This document shows, piece after piece, positions 8,567 to 17,645 of a DNA stretch of 64,000 bases (the stretch's first letter is position 1; each line of letters starts with the position of its first letter). Location: positions 496,001 through 560,000 of the forward strand of contig NC_015151.1 in NCBI RefSeq assembly GCF_000190315.1, read 5' to 3'. Both the position numbers and the translations under genes were made by a program. The notes beneath the pieces were generated by a model. The model saw only the letters and a list, made by a program, of their open reading frames with translations, ran no database searches and was not told the DNA's origin. This DNA comes from Vulcanisaeta moutnovskia 768-28. GTDB taxonomy: Archaea > Thermoproteota > Thermoprotei > Thermoproteales > Thermocladiaceae.

Positions 8567-9985
8567 TTATTTAATTTTATTTATGAGCTCATTTTTAACA
8601 TCCTTACCTAACCTCATCAATATTCCCCACGCAGCCAAGACGCCCGTGGCTGCAGCTACATTTATGCCCCTTGATAAACCAGCACCATCACCGGCTGCGA
8701 ATATTCCATCGACTGTGGTTTCCATGGATTTATTAGTAATGGCTCTCATACTATAGTACTTAATCTCTGGTGCGTAGAGCAATGTGTATTTTGAGGCGAG
8801 TCCAGGTATTACATTATCCACCTTGTGTAGGAACTCCATTAAATTATCGAGAACCCTATGTGGTAATGCCATCCCTATGTCACCTGGTGTTACAAACTTA
8901 AGCGTTGGCTCAATAACATTCCTCCTGACCCTATCCCACGTAGACCTCCTACCATCTTCAAGATCACCAAGCCTCTGAATTATTGGCTTACCACCACCTA
9001 ACTTCGTAGCCAACCTAGCAATTGACTTACCATACTCTATCGTATCCTCCATGGGATCCGTAAGCCTAATCGAAGTTAATAATGCAAAGTTAGTGTTATT
9101 GCTATTCCTATCTACGTATGTCTCCCCATTAACACCAACCGTACCATCATCATATCTCTCCATGACCACAAAACCCCCTGGATTAACGCAGAATGTTCTA
9201 ACCTTATCATCATGAGATTTCGTATACATAATAACCTTTGGATCCATATACAGGCTAGTTATTGGGTCCATAACGTACTTAGGAACCTCAACCCTAACAC
9301 CAACATCGAGTGGATTAGGCATTAACTCAATGCCTAGCCTTCTCGCCTCATCCCTAAACCACTCAGCTCCAGCCCTGCCTGGTGCCATTAGTACCGTCCT
9401 AGCCTCAATAATTCCTCTCTTAGTCTTTAACGAGAAGAACCCATTACCTCGCTCTATACGCTCAACCGCAGTACCAATAATGAACTTAACTCCGGCCTCT
9501 GTTAAGTATGAAGCGAAGTTTTCAATAACTCTTATAGAACCGTCAGTACCAATGTGCCTCTGCCTAATGGGCACGAGCTGGGCACCAACACGAGCCAGTG
9601 ATCTCTGGTACTCCTCGAATGCAGACCCCCTAGGCTCAAAAACCCTATCCTGCGGCGACCCAAACTTTAGGAAGATCCTATCAATGTAATCAATGAGTAG
9701 GTTAGCTGCATCCCAACTATTGAGGATTTCCTGAAGATCACCACCAATGTCAGGCCTTAGGTTAATAATACCACTACTGAAGAGCCCAGCGCCACCAATA
9801 CCATGAGTTATGTGACAAGGCACACAGACACACTTACCAATATTAGCCAATGGACAATGCCTTTGCCTAGGCATGTAGCCTTTATCAACCAACACAACGC
9901 TTGTATCCCTAGTGTTTTCTACAATCTCATAAGCCGCAAATAAACCTGCAGGTCCACCTCCAATTATCGCCACATCATACATCAT
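8567..9985 (-). CDS. FAD-dependent dehydrogenase (COG2509 type)
   Basis: A 472-residue flavoprotein with FAD motif IGGGPAGLFAA at the N terminus and a C-terminal AAGDGAGLSRGI motif typical of the COG2509 uncharacterised FAD dehydrogenases. A cysteine cluster, CPLANIGKCVCVPCHI near residues 44-59, follows the first motif and could hold a metal or redox centre. Its start overlaps the end of purA by 4 bp, so it is translated with the purine enzyme, though no link to purine synthesis is known. Substrate unknown. The family is related to the BaiN/HI0933-type flavoproteins. Confidence 0.75.
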   Translation of the reverse strand: MMYDVAIIGGGPAGLFAAYEIVENTRDTSVVLVDKGYMPRQRHCPLANIGKCVCVPCHITHGIGGAGLFSSGIINLRPDIGGDLQEILNSWDAANLLIDYIDRIFLKFGSPQDRVFEPRGSAFEEYQRSLARVGAQLVPIRQRHIGTDGSIRVIENFASYLTEAGVKFIIGTAVERIERGNGFFSLKTKRGIIEARTVLMAPGRAGAEWFRDEARRLGIELMPNPLDVGVRVEVPKYVMDPITSLYMDPKVIMYTKSHDDKVRTFCVNPGGFVVMERYDDGTVGVNGETYVDRNSNNTNFALLTSIRLTDPMEDTIEYGKSIARLATKLGGGKPIIQRLGDLEDGRRSTWDRVRRNVIEPTLKFVTPGDIGMALPHRVLDNLMEFLHKVDNVIPGLASKYTLLYAPEIKYYSMRAITNKSMETTVDGIFAAGDGAGLSRGINVAAATGVLAAWGILMRLGKDVKNELINKIK

Positions 9986-10998
9986 GGCCCAACCACCTCA
10001 CGGCGCATGTCAATCATGTCCATGGAATCCTCGCCAGTCCCTACTAACGTAACCGGTACCTTCAGAGCCTCACTAACGCTCTCAATCCACCTCCTAGCCT
10101 CAACTGGTAGGTCATCCCACCTCCTCCTTCCACGAATACTTGGAAATAATGCGTCAAACTTTGTTATGGCTATCTGAGTTGGTCTATTTAGCATTATAGC
10201 CCTCCTGGCTAAGTCAATATTAAATGGCGCAGCGCGTCTTGGCCTACCAGTGACTGTACCCCTCTCAGCCCAGCCCCTCGTGACCACCTCATCCATACTT
10301 AACTCACCAGGTAATTCACCAGCACCTACCCTAGTCACATAGGCCTTAAACACGAGTATAATATCACCAACAAGCCTTGGACTAACCCCAACCTCACTAA
10401 TCACGCCTGCGGCCGTGGTATCCCTCGAAGTCACGAATGGATAAGTACCATGATAAAGACTTAGGAAAGTTCCCTGAGTACCCTCAATAATTACATTACC
10501 ATCCCTATCCAACTCCTCATTAACCTCCTTACTAACGTCAGTTATTAAGTCCCTAAGCTCAGGAAACTCCTTGGCTGTCTTCAAAACCCTCAACACCCTA
10601 TCAACCATTGCCGCACCCACGCCCTGACCAGTTGAACCAATGACCTTCATTAAATACTCATTACTCCTCTCACTCTCCACGTGCCTATCCTCAATGACGC
10701 CTGCATTAGCGTCAACCCAAACCCTACCCCTACTACCTGTCTCCTCGATCTCCCTGAACAAAACATCAATCTTAAGCAATGCGCCTGGCGCTATCATGAG
10801 CCTGGTCGATGTATTAATGAAGCATGAAGGTATAATCCTAAGCTTCCAGGACTTCCCGCCGTAATTTACGGTATGACCAGCATTTATAGAACCAGTCCTA
10901 ACGCAAATGCTTGGTTTATCCACGAGACCTAAGTAAGACACTACCTTACCCTTGCCCTCATCGCCAAACCATCCACCAACAACTACTGTTAGTGGCAC
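9982..10998 (-). CDS. purA: adenylosuccinate synthetase
   Basis: Forms adenylosuccinate from IMP, aspartate and GTP in AMP synthesis. The N terminus carries the GTP-binding glycine loop GGWFGDEGKGK with the catalytic Asp, followed by GSINAGHTV with the catalytic His. At 338 residues it is the short archaeal form (bacterial enzymes are about 430). The start is a GTG at 10998, about 28 nt below box A GTTTAAATAAG (minus strand, 11021-11031), so the transcript is probably leaderless. purB, the next step, diverges from the same intergenic region. Confidence 0.95.
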   Translation of the reverse strand: MPLTVVVGGWFGDEGKGKVVSYLGLVDKPSICVRTGSINAGHTVNYGGKSWKLRIIPSCFINTSTRLMIAPGALLKIDVLFREIEETGSRGRVWVDANAGVIEDRHVESERSNEYLMKVIGSTGQGVGAAMVDRVLRVLKTAKEFPELRDLITDVSKEVNEELDRDGNVIIEGTQGTFLSLYHGTYPFVTSRDTTAAGVISEVGVSPRLVGDIILVFKAYVTRVGAGELPGELSMDEVVTRGWAERGTVTGRPRRAAPFNIDLARRAIMLNRPTQIAITKFDALFPSIRGRRRWDDLPVEARRWIESVSEALKVPVTLVGTGEDSMDMIDMRREVVGP

Positions 10999-11020
10999 TT
11001 TTTAATTAAAGACATCAACA

Positions 11021-11090
11021 CTTATTTAAACATTGCTTCAGCAGGTACACGTAATACATGGTCACTATCATTAAATAAATTTTTAAATAA
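11021..11090. promoter_or_regulatory. divergent purA/purB promoters
   Basis: Two box A elements face away from each other. GTTTAAATAAG on the minus strand at 11021-11031 serves purA, and ATTTTTAAATAA on the plus strand at 11079-11090 serves purB. Each is 24-28 nt from its GTG start. The two are about 60 bp apart, so a single bound regulator could control both. Confidence 0.6.
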
Positions 11091-11108
11091 CGATACCATT
11101 AAGTTACT

Positions 11109-12530
11109 GTGGATTATATATCACCACTGGATGATAGGTATTACGATGAATTGAGGGATTACGCGGCAGTGATTTCCGAAAAGGCATTCGTGAAGTATAG
11201 ATTGAGGGTTGAGATTCTATACCTTAACTTCGTAGTTAATGTACTAAGTAGGGTAGGTCTAGTGAAGCCATTGACTAAAGAGGAGAAGGAAAGATTACTT
11301 TCATTGAAGTTTAGTGATGATGATTACGAGAGGTTTAAGGAAATAGAGAGTAAACTCGGTCACGATGTTAAGGCAATTGAGTACCTGTTCAGGGAGAAAT
11401 TAAGTGGCGTTGGTCTCGTTAGGATAACCCATTTAACGCACCTTGGATTGACCTCTGAGGATGTGAATAACTTGGCTCTTGGAATCCTCGTTAGAATTGC
11501 CACGTACAATTACTTAATGCCTGAACTAACTAATTTATTAAGTACGTTGGTTACTCTAATGGAGAGGTACGCCAGTTTACCAATGCTTGGGAGGACTCAT
11601 GGACAGCCAGCAACACCGACAACCCTTGGTAAGGAGATTGCATACCACGCCTGCAGGTTAACCCACTGGTTTAGCGTGATTGCTGACATTAAGTTGCAGG
11701 GTAAGGTTTCAGGAGCCACTGGTTCAATGGCGAGCTTCTCAATGATTAGTAGAGATATTGATTGGATTGACGAGTTGAACAGATTCGTTAGAGGACTTGG
11801 TTTCGAACCTGCGCTGGTCACAACGCAAATACTGCCCCCTGACTCACTGTCTCAATTGTTAACGTCCATTGGCCTAATGTCTCAGGCACTTATTAATCTC
11901 GCCCAGGACCTATGGATCTATAATATGCTTGGTTATGTACATGTCCGTGGTAAACCAATAGGCTCATCCACAATGCCCCATAAGGTAAACCCGGTGGATC
12001 TGGAGAATGCTGAGGGTAATCTAAAGCTTGGTTCTTCAATCCTCATGGAGATAAGTAGGCATATCCAAGTGAGTAGGCTTCAGAGAGACTTAAGTGATTC
12101 AACTATTAAGAGGAATATTGGGCTTGGCGTTGCCCACGTGATCCTTGGGGTAAGGAGACTGAATGCCGTATTGAGTAGTATTGATGTTGATGAGGATACT
12201 ATAAGCAAGGACTTGAATGATCATTGGGAGGTACTTAGTGAAGCTGTTCAGGTTAGGCTTAGGGCGTTGGGTATGGCTGATGCCTATGAAAGGGCATTAA
12301 CAATATTCAGGGTATCCAGGATGGGTGCAGAGGATTATGAGAGGGCGCTGGGTGAATTGGGTGTTAATGATGATACCCTGCGTGGACTGAGCCCGGGTAA
12401 ATACATTGGTTATGCCAGGGAGTTAACTATGAACTGCGTGAGCCAGTGTAAATACGTGCTGGATATAATTAAGTCTAGGGTAAATTATGAGATTAATACC
12501 ATGAAATCCCTCGGATTCCTTGAGCAGTAA
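11109..12530 (+). CDS. purB: adenylosuccinate lyase
   Basis: Cleaves adenylosuccinate and SAICAR to release fumarate in purine synthesis. The fumarase/aspartase superfamily signature GSSTMPHKVNP is present near residue 285, and THGQPATP, holding the catalytic His region, near 160. The opening ISPLDDRYYDE matches the PurB subtype. At 473 residues the length is usual. The start is a GTG 24 nt from box A. It is followed by a small unrelated gene. Confidence 0.95.
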   Translation: MDYISPLDDRYYDELRDYAAVISEKAFVKYRLRVEILYLNFVVNVLSRVGLVKPLTKEEKERLLSLKFSDDDYERFKEIESKLGHDVKAIEYLFREKLSGVGLVRITHLTHLGLTSEDVNNLALGILVRIATYNYLMPELTNLLSTLVTLMERYASLPMLGRTHGQPATPTTLGKEIAYHACRLTHWFSVIADIKLQGKVSGATGSMASFSMISRDIDWIDELNRFVRGLGFEPALVTTQILPPDSLSQLLTSIGLMSQALINLAQDLWIYNMLGYVHVRGKPIGSSTMPHKVNPVDLENAEGNLKLGSSILMEISRHIQVSRLQRDLSDSTIKRNIGLGVAHVILGVRRLNAVLSSIDVDEDTISKDLNDHWEVLSEAVQVRLRALGMADAYERALTIFRVSRMGAEDYERALGELGVNDDTLRGLSPGKYIGYARELTMNCVSQCKYVLDIIKSRVNYEINTMKSLGFLEQ

Positions 12531-12595
12531 TATGGATAACGTAACTAACTAAAATAACTCATGCAGTAATTAAAGACCATTAATAAGTAAATTAT

Positions 12596-12829
12596 GTGCA
12601 AAGCAATAAGTATGAACTAAGGAGGAGGTTAATGGGCATTACCGTGAAGGAATTGGACATGGCAATAGCAGATGGTGAACATACATATAGATTAATGATT
12701 AAGAAAGGTGATGATTGTATTCGATTAATCCTAATAAGTGATGATTATGAAATGATAGAGAGTAAATGCCTGCATGATGTGAAACTAGGTACAATAATAA
12801 GTTTCCTAAGAAAGGCACTACTGCACTAA
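12596..12829 (+). CDS. small hypothetical protein, 77 aa
   Basis: A charged small protein with no recognised family. The GTG at 12596 lies about 24 nt below a box-A-like AGTAATTAAAG, which supports it over the ATG at 12632. Its stop overlaps the end of the opposing gene at 12826, an end-to-end convergent arrangement. The strand pattern looks like alternating beta and helix, with no signal peptide or membrane segment. Confidence 0.5.
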   Translation: MQSNKYELRRRLMGITVKELDMAIADGEHTYRLMIKKGDDCIRLILISDDYEMIESKCLHDVKLGTIISFLRKALLH

Positions 12830-13074
12830 ACGAACCACCTCATTATCAATGCCAGGATAAAGCCTACGACCACGGCAATGATCATTGACGGCACAGCCTC
12901 AATAGTCCTCCTCAACCTAACCCAAAACCTTCTAGCCGCACTCGGTCTCCTATAAATAATGAACTCAATACTCAACGAGTTAGGACCGCCCCTGACGTAA
13001 TAAGCCCTAACCACACCACTAAATCCCGAGTCACTTAAATCCTCTACAAGCCTAACCAAAGTCCTACTAGGCAC
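12826..13074 (-). CDS. small C-tail-anchored membrane protein, 82 aa
   Basis: The first 55 residues are basic and soluble (RRPSAARRFWVRLRR). The last 22 form one hydrophobic helix (MIIAVVVGFILALIMRWF), so the protein should be tail-anchored with a cytosolic domain. Starts at GTG. Family not recognised. Related proteins may be sought in Thermoproteales only. Confidence 0.5.
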   Translation of the reverse strand: MPSRTLVRLVEDLSDSGFSGVVRAYYVRGGPNSLSIEFIIYRRPSAARRFWVRLRRTIEAVPSMIIAVVVGFILALIMRWFV

Positions 13075-13144
13075 TGGTGAAGAAAAATAATAACTAATTA
13101 ATATAAGTTATTTCTATAAACGATTATGAGTCAAATATGGTTAA

Positions 13145-13180
13145 AAGGCCTAACGCGTTCATACCGCTACAAGGCCTAAC
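13145..13180. repeat. direct repeat AAGGCCTAAC upstream of the AbrB gene
   Basis: Two exact copies of AAGGCCTAAC (13145-13154 and 13171-13180) are spaced 26 bp start to start, 15-50 bp ahead of the AbrB-like start codon. AbrB-type proteins often bind their own upstream region, so these could be operator half-sites. GGCC also makes each copy partly palindromic. Confidence 0.4.
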
Positions 13181-13194
13181 TGCTTAGCCCTACT

Positions 13195-13425
13195 ATGATT
13201 GAGGAAACTAAAATTACCAGGAATTATCAGGTAACGATACCGGCAGCCATTAGGAGGAAACTTAGACTAAGAGTTGAGGATACGCTCATAGTTAGGCTTG
13301 AGGGTGATCGAATAATCCTAGAATCAAAGAGGAGGAGTATCACGGAGATAAGGATTAGGTTGAGGAAAAGGATAGATTGGAGGTATGTTGAGGAGACCAT
13401 AAGGGAGGTAACTGAGAAGGAGTAG
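13195..13425 (+). CDS. AbrB/SpoVT-type DNA-binding protein
   Basis: A 76-residue protein whose first 45 residues form the swapped-hairpin AbrB fold (KITRNYQVTIPAAIRRKLRL, then DTLIVRLEGDRIILES). The rest is a charged helix. Such proteins are usually VapB-type antitoxins, but no PIN-domain toxin follows: the next gene is on the other strand. It is therefore an orphan antitoxin or a stand-alone regulator. Confidence 0.8.
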   Translation: MIEETKITRNYQVTIPAAIRRKLRLRVEDTLIVRLEGDRIILESKRRSITEIRIRLRKRIDWRYVEETIREVTEKE

Positions 13426-13500
13426 TATGAGTTTCGTAATTGATATAATAATTAATTAATTCTGTTGATATTTAATAACGATCAATAGAGCACAAAGACC

Positions 13501-14253
13501 TTAATACTTACTATAGTCCTTAACTACCCTGCCAAAATCGAGTACGTAATCAAAGGTCCCGTAAACACATCTAATGACCCTTCTCAGCCCCAACCTATAG
13601 AGTGGGTCAATATCGCTCCTATTATTGAACACCAGCGTGCAGGGACCAGCCCAAACACTCTTGGGAGCCAACCTATGCCTATACCTATCAACTAATTGAA
13701 TCAATGGCTCAGCACCATCACCAGCCGGTGGAATAACCTTAAGGGCAAGCCTGGTGATTGGCAGTGGCTCGATCTTAGCGGGCTCCTCAGGCCTAATAAC
13801 AGCGGTGACAAGCCTCAATCCCTCAGGTCTTTCTAGGAATCCATAGACCAAGTCAAAGCTCCTCTTAATATCGAGGACCGCGAATTTTTTAGGTACGCCC
13901 CATATTTCCCTGCCTGCGGCTAAACCAACGTCACTATTAACATAGTTATAAGCCGTATAATACTTCTCCTGACCATCAAGCAACACCTTAATGTCCACGG
14001 CAAACTCATTATAAGGCCCCAGAGTACTGAATGGGAATTTAAAGAATGTGATAATGGCTTCAGTAGGTACTGGAAGTTCTAAATCCTCAGGAACAACCTC
14101 AGCAGCACCATCTGGATCAGCCTCAAAGAATACCTGCAAAACCTCGGCATCAGGGAAATACTGCGGCAACTTTGCAAAGAGCGGCGTATTACCCGGCATT
14201 GACCAGAGATCCTTAATGGGGAGTTTACCTTTAATCTTATTTTGCGCTGTCAT
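13501..14253 (-). CDS. acetoacetate decarboxylase-like protein
   Basis: A 250-residue member of the acetoacetate decarboxylase fold. The segment GREIWGVPKKFA matches the region holding the Schiff-base lysine of the family (REIWGFPKK in clostridial enzymes). Known members decarboxylate acetoacetate or act as aldolase-dehydratases on keto acids. It diverges from the sugar-acid transporter gene, so it may act on a keto acid of that pathway. Box A TTTAAATAT on the minus strand near 14276-14285 suits the ATG at 14253. The exact reaction is not decided by sequence. Confidence 0.75.
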   Translation of the reverse strand: MTAQNKIKGKLPIKDLWSMPGNTPLFAKLPQYFPDAEVLQVFFEADPDGAAEVVPEDLELPVPTEAIITFFKFPFSTLGPYNEFAVDIKVLLDGQEKYYTAYNYVNSDVGLAAGREIWGVPKKFAVLDIKRSFDLVYGFLERPEGLRLVTAVIRPEEPAKIEPLPITRLALKVIPPAGDGAEPLIQLVDRYRHRLAPKSVWAGPCTLVFNNRSDIDPLYRLGLRRVIRCVYGTFDYVLDFGRVVKDYSKY

Positions 14254-14541
14254 GAAGGTTAATTTATGGAGAGAACATATTTAAAATTTAAATTCTGCAA
14301 TAAGTAATTTGGGTTATATATGGTATTAAAATGCTATAGACGGTGTAGTAAATATGAGAATGATGAAATATTATACACTAATTGTATTAGGAGGTGCATG
14401 AATAATAGTGAAAAGAAAAGTGGTTTCTTGAGATACTTATTTTTATGGTTTTATTTGAGAGGTTTATGGAAATATATTTAAAATTAATGAGGAAAAATGA
14501 GCGCAATATTTTTAAAATAAATAAAAAATATTAAAATAACT

Positions 14542-15828
14542 ATGTCTACTCAGCCTGGGCAGGTTACGCTTGAGAAGGTTGTTAGTAAGTTATGGAGTCG
14601 TATAATACCCTTCGTATTTGTATTATATATAATAGCATTTCTTGATAGGACCAATATAGGGTTCGCTATAGTACCGATGCATGAGCAGTTAGGCTTTTCT
14701 TACGCAGCTTTAGGTTTAGCTTCAGGAATATTCTTCATAGGATACTTTATATTCCAAATGCCAGGTACGTACCTAGTCGACAAGATTGGTGCAAGGACTA
14801 TAGTTGCCATATTTCTTTTTGGATGGGGTCTCTTCGGATTATTAGTGGGTACTGTAACGAACATAATTCAGCTTTACGTATATAGGTTCATGGTAGGCTT
14901 CATGGAAGGGGCTTTCTTCCCCGGAATAATTTATTATTTATCGTTATGGTTCCCACAAAAATGGAGAGCACAGGCAGTGTCCTTATTTATGACGGCAATA
15001 CCCGTGTCAACAATAATAAATAGCCCATTGGCCAGTTACATAATAGTAACGTTTGGTTGGCGTTGGGTATTTTACATAGAGGGCCTACTAGCAATGATAT
15101 TTGCCCCAATAGCGTACTTCTTCATTACGAATAGACCCAGAGATGCTAAGTGGCTTAGTGATGAAGAAAAGAACGTACTTGAACAAGCATTAAATACTGA
15201 AAGGGAGGAGGCTGCTAAGAGAGCTAGACAGAGCATTTGGTCAGCCTTGGCTAATCCTGTTACGATAATACTTGCGCTGATATACTTCTTCTGGATTACG
15301 GACCTTTATGCAGTCAACATTTGGACGCCAGCCATTGAGAAGTTGGGTAGTAGTTATGGTTATATGGTAATTGGTATCATAGTAGCTGTTATTTGGATAA
15401 TCGGATTAATATGGATGGTTTTATGGGGTAGGCACTCCGACAGGACCATGGAGAGACTTCATCATACGGCCATACCTCTCATAATAGGTGCCATAGGATC
15501 AGCCTTGGCATTAGCCTTTCCAAGTAACTTTACAATAGTAACCATAGCACTCGTACTAATGACCATGGGCATACTAGGTGGTTTTGGTTCCTTCTGGAGT
15601 TTACCAACACTATATTTATCCGGTGCGGCGGCGGCCGTGGCTATTGGGTTTATAAACTCAGTTGGTAACTTAGGTGGTTTCGTAGGGCCCTATATCGTCG
15701 GCTACGTAGAAACCGCAACACATAGTTTTGTATTAGCATATTTAATACTCACCATTTTCTTTGTTATAGATGCAGCATTAGTATACTCATTAAAATTATT
15801 TAAACAAGTACAAGTTAGTGCTAAGTAA
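14542..15828 (+). CDS. MFS transporter, anion:cation symporter type (sugar acids)
   Basis: A 12-helix major facilitator of 428 residues. The first loop reads FLDRTNIGFA, the hallmark of the anion:cation symporter branch that carries hexuronates, tartrate, phthalate and other organic acids. PGTYLVDKIGAR is the loop 2-3 motif. Box A ATTTTTAAAATAA at 14507-14519 is 28 nt from the ATG. It heads a plus-strand group with ilvD-like and isopropylmalate-dehydrogenase-like genes, which points to uptake of a sugar acid. Confidence 0.85.
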   Translation: MSTQPGQVTLEKVVSKLWSRIIPFVFVLYIIAFLDRTNIGFAIVPMHEQLGFSYAALGLASGIFFIGYFIFQMPGTYLVDKIGARTIVAIFLFGWGLFGLLVGTVTNIIQLYVYRFMVGFMEGAFFPGIIYYLSLWFPQKWRAQAVSLFMTAIPVSTIINSPLASYIIVTFGWRWVFYIEGLLAMIFAPIAYFFITNRPRDAKWLSDEEKNVLEQALNTEREEAAKRARQSIWSALANPVTIILALIYFFWITDLYAVNIWTPAIEKLGSSYGYMVIGIIVAVIWIIGLIWMVLWGRHSDRTMERLHHTAIPLIIGAIGSALALAFPSNFTIVTIALVLMTMGILGGFGSFWSLPTLYLSGAAAAVAIGFINSVGNLGGFVGPYIVGYVETATHSFVLAYLILTIFFVIDAALVYSLKLFKQVQVSAK

Positions 15829-15883
15829 TAATTATAAGTAATAGCCAGGTAAAAACTTAAAAATATATTATACTTTTTTGTTT

Positions 15884-17587
15884 ATGACTACGGGCAAAAT
15901 AACAATTAAAGTTAGAAGTAGGGTCGTTACCGAAGGCCCTGAAAGAGCCCCACATAGAAGTCTCTTTAAAGCTGCCGGATTTAGCGATGAGGATTTAGCC
16001 AAACCATTAGTTGCAATTGCAAATTCGTGGAATGAGATTGTGCCTGGTCATATACATTTAAATGAGTTGGCTAAGTATGTTAAGGAAGGCGTTAGAGTAG
16101 CGGGCGGTACCCCGATAGAGTTCAACACCATAGCTATCGATGATGGTATAGCTATGGGTCACGAGGGCATGAAATATTCACTGGTTAGTAGGGAGACTAT
16201 TGCGGATTCTGTAGAGGAAATGGTTATGGCTCATGGCCTTGATGCTGTCGTCTTGCTAGCTAGTTGTGATAAGATTGAACCCGGCATGCTTATGGCCGGG
16301 GCTAGAATGAATATCCCTGCCATATTCTTTAATGGTGGTCCCATGATGACTGGCTTCCTTGGCGAGAAAATGCTGTCATTAGGTGATGCGTTTGAGGCCG
16401 TAGGTGCATATTATGCAGGAAAGATAACGCTTGAGGAATTAAAGTTAATAGAGAACAATGCATGTCCAGGACCTGGTTCATGCGCTGGGCTCTATACTGC
16501 AAATACAATGGCCATACTAGCTGAGGCATTAGGCATGGCCTTGCCTGGAACCTCGACAATACCTGCTGTGGATTCTAGGAGAAGGATTGCTGCTCGTGCA
16601 GCTGGCGAAGCAGTGATGAAGTTATTAGAGCTTGGTATTAAGCCTAGGGACATATTGACTTATGAGGCGTTTGAAAATGCCATAGCCATTGATGCCGCGA
16701 TGGGTGGTTCAACAAATGCCGTACTTCATCTACTCGCAATAGCCCATGAGGCCGGGGTTAAATTAACCCTTGATGACTTCGACAGAATTTACTCAAAGAC
16801 TCCCTACATAGCTGATTTGCTACCAGGGGGTAGATACGCGGTTTGGCAGTTAGATAGGTTAGGTGGATTACCATTGGTATTAAGAAGATTGCTTAAGAAG
16901 GGATTAATCCATGGCGATGTATTAACTGTAACTACGATGACGTTGAAGGAGAACCTTGAGAAGTATAAGGCTCCGTGGCTTTTACCTGTTAGGGAGGAGG
17001 ATAAGACCATAGTTAAAGATGCTGATTCACCAATACTGCCCATGGGAGGCATTGTGATTCTAAAGGGTAACTTAGCACCTGAAGGCGCTGTTGTTAAGAT
17101 TGCCGGAGTTAAGCGATTAAGACATGAAGGACCGACACGTGTCTTTGATAATGAGGAAGATGCATTTAAGGCCGTAACAAGAGGCGAGATTAAGCCTGGT
17201 GATGTTGTGATCATTAGATACGTAGGTCCTAAGGGTGCACCTGGTATGCCAGAAATGCTTTCAGTAACTTCGGCAATAGTTGGTGCTGGACTTGGGGATA
17301 CGGTTGCGTTAATCACTGACGGAAGATTTAGTGGCGCTACGCGAGGGTTCATGGTAGGCCACGTTGCACCCGAAGCTGCCGTCGGCGGTCCAATAGCAAT
17401 TGTTAAGGATGGAGATATAGTTGTCATTGACGCCTATGAAAAGAGGTTAGAGGTTAAGTTGAGTGATGATGAGATAAAAAATAGAATGAAGAATTGGACA
17501 CCACCAAAACCTAAATACACAACGGGAGTATTGGCTAAGTATGCTAAGTTGGTAACAAGTGCATCAAGAGGTGCTGTCCTAGAGTAG
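15884..17587 (+). CDS. ilvD: IlvD/Edd-family dehydratase (dihydroxyacid or sugar-acid dehydratase)
   Basis: An iron-sulfur dehydratase of 567 residues. It shows the conserved [11 protein letters not shown] start, SCDKIEPGM with one cluster cysteine, CPGPGSC with others, and a C-terminal RFSGATRGF motif. Family members remove water from dihydroxyacids: 2,3-dihydroxyisovalerate in valine synthesis, or gluconate, xylonate and other aldonates. Archaeal enzymes are often promiscuous. Its position between an acid-sugar transporter and a hydroxyacid dehydrogenase suggests a catabolic role, but a biosynthetic one is not excluded. The ATG at 15884 is 25 nt from box A AACTTAAAAATATA; a TTG at 15878 is less likely. 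Confidence 0.85.
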   Translation: MTTGKITIKVRSRVVTEGPERAPHRSLFKAAGFSDEDLAKPLVAIANSWNEIVPGHIHLNELAKYVKEGVRVAGGTPIEFNTIAIDDGIAMGHEGMKYSLVSRETIADSVEEMVMAHGLDAVVLLASCDKIEPGMLMAGARMNIPAIFFNGGPMMTGFLGEKMLSLGDAFEAVGAYYAGKITLEELKLIENNACPGPGSCAGLYTANTMAILAEALGMALPGTSTIPAVDSRRRIAARAAGEAVMKLLELGIKPRDILTYEAFENAIAIDAAMGGSTNAVLHLLAIAHEAGVKLTLDDFDRIYSKTPYIADLLPGGRYAVWQLDRLGGLPLVLRRLLKKGLIHGDVLTVTTMTLKENLEKYKAPWLLPVREEDKTIVKDADSPILPMGGIVILKGNLAPEGAVVKIAGVKRLRHEGPTRVFDNEEDAFKAVTRGEIKPGDVVIIRYVGPKGAPGMPEMLSVTSAIVGAGLGDTVALITDGRFSGATRGFMVGHVAPEAAVGGPIAIVKDGDIVVIDAYEKRLEVKLSDDEIKNRMKNWTPPKPKYTTGVLAKYAKLVTSASRGAVLE

Positions 17588-17645
17588 ACCTTATAGATCA
17601 GAATTGGTAGAACTTAAAAGGATCATTAAATGTAAGTATTGATAT

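Noticed and set aside
8316-8756. Plus-strand open frame of 146 codons
   Set aside because: Antisense to the decayed PaRep2b-like gene and the end of the FAD dehydrogenase; cysteine-rich composition arises from the reverse reading.
14340-14440. ATGATGA in the gap ahead of the MFS gene, like a C box
   Set aside because: No D box CTGA follows within 60 nt and the DNA is too A/T-rich for guides.
16804-17427. Long minus-strand open frame of 207 codons
   Set aside because: It is antisense to the conserved ilvD-like gene, Ser/Pro/Thr-rich, with no family pattern; a shadow.
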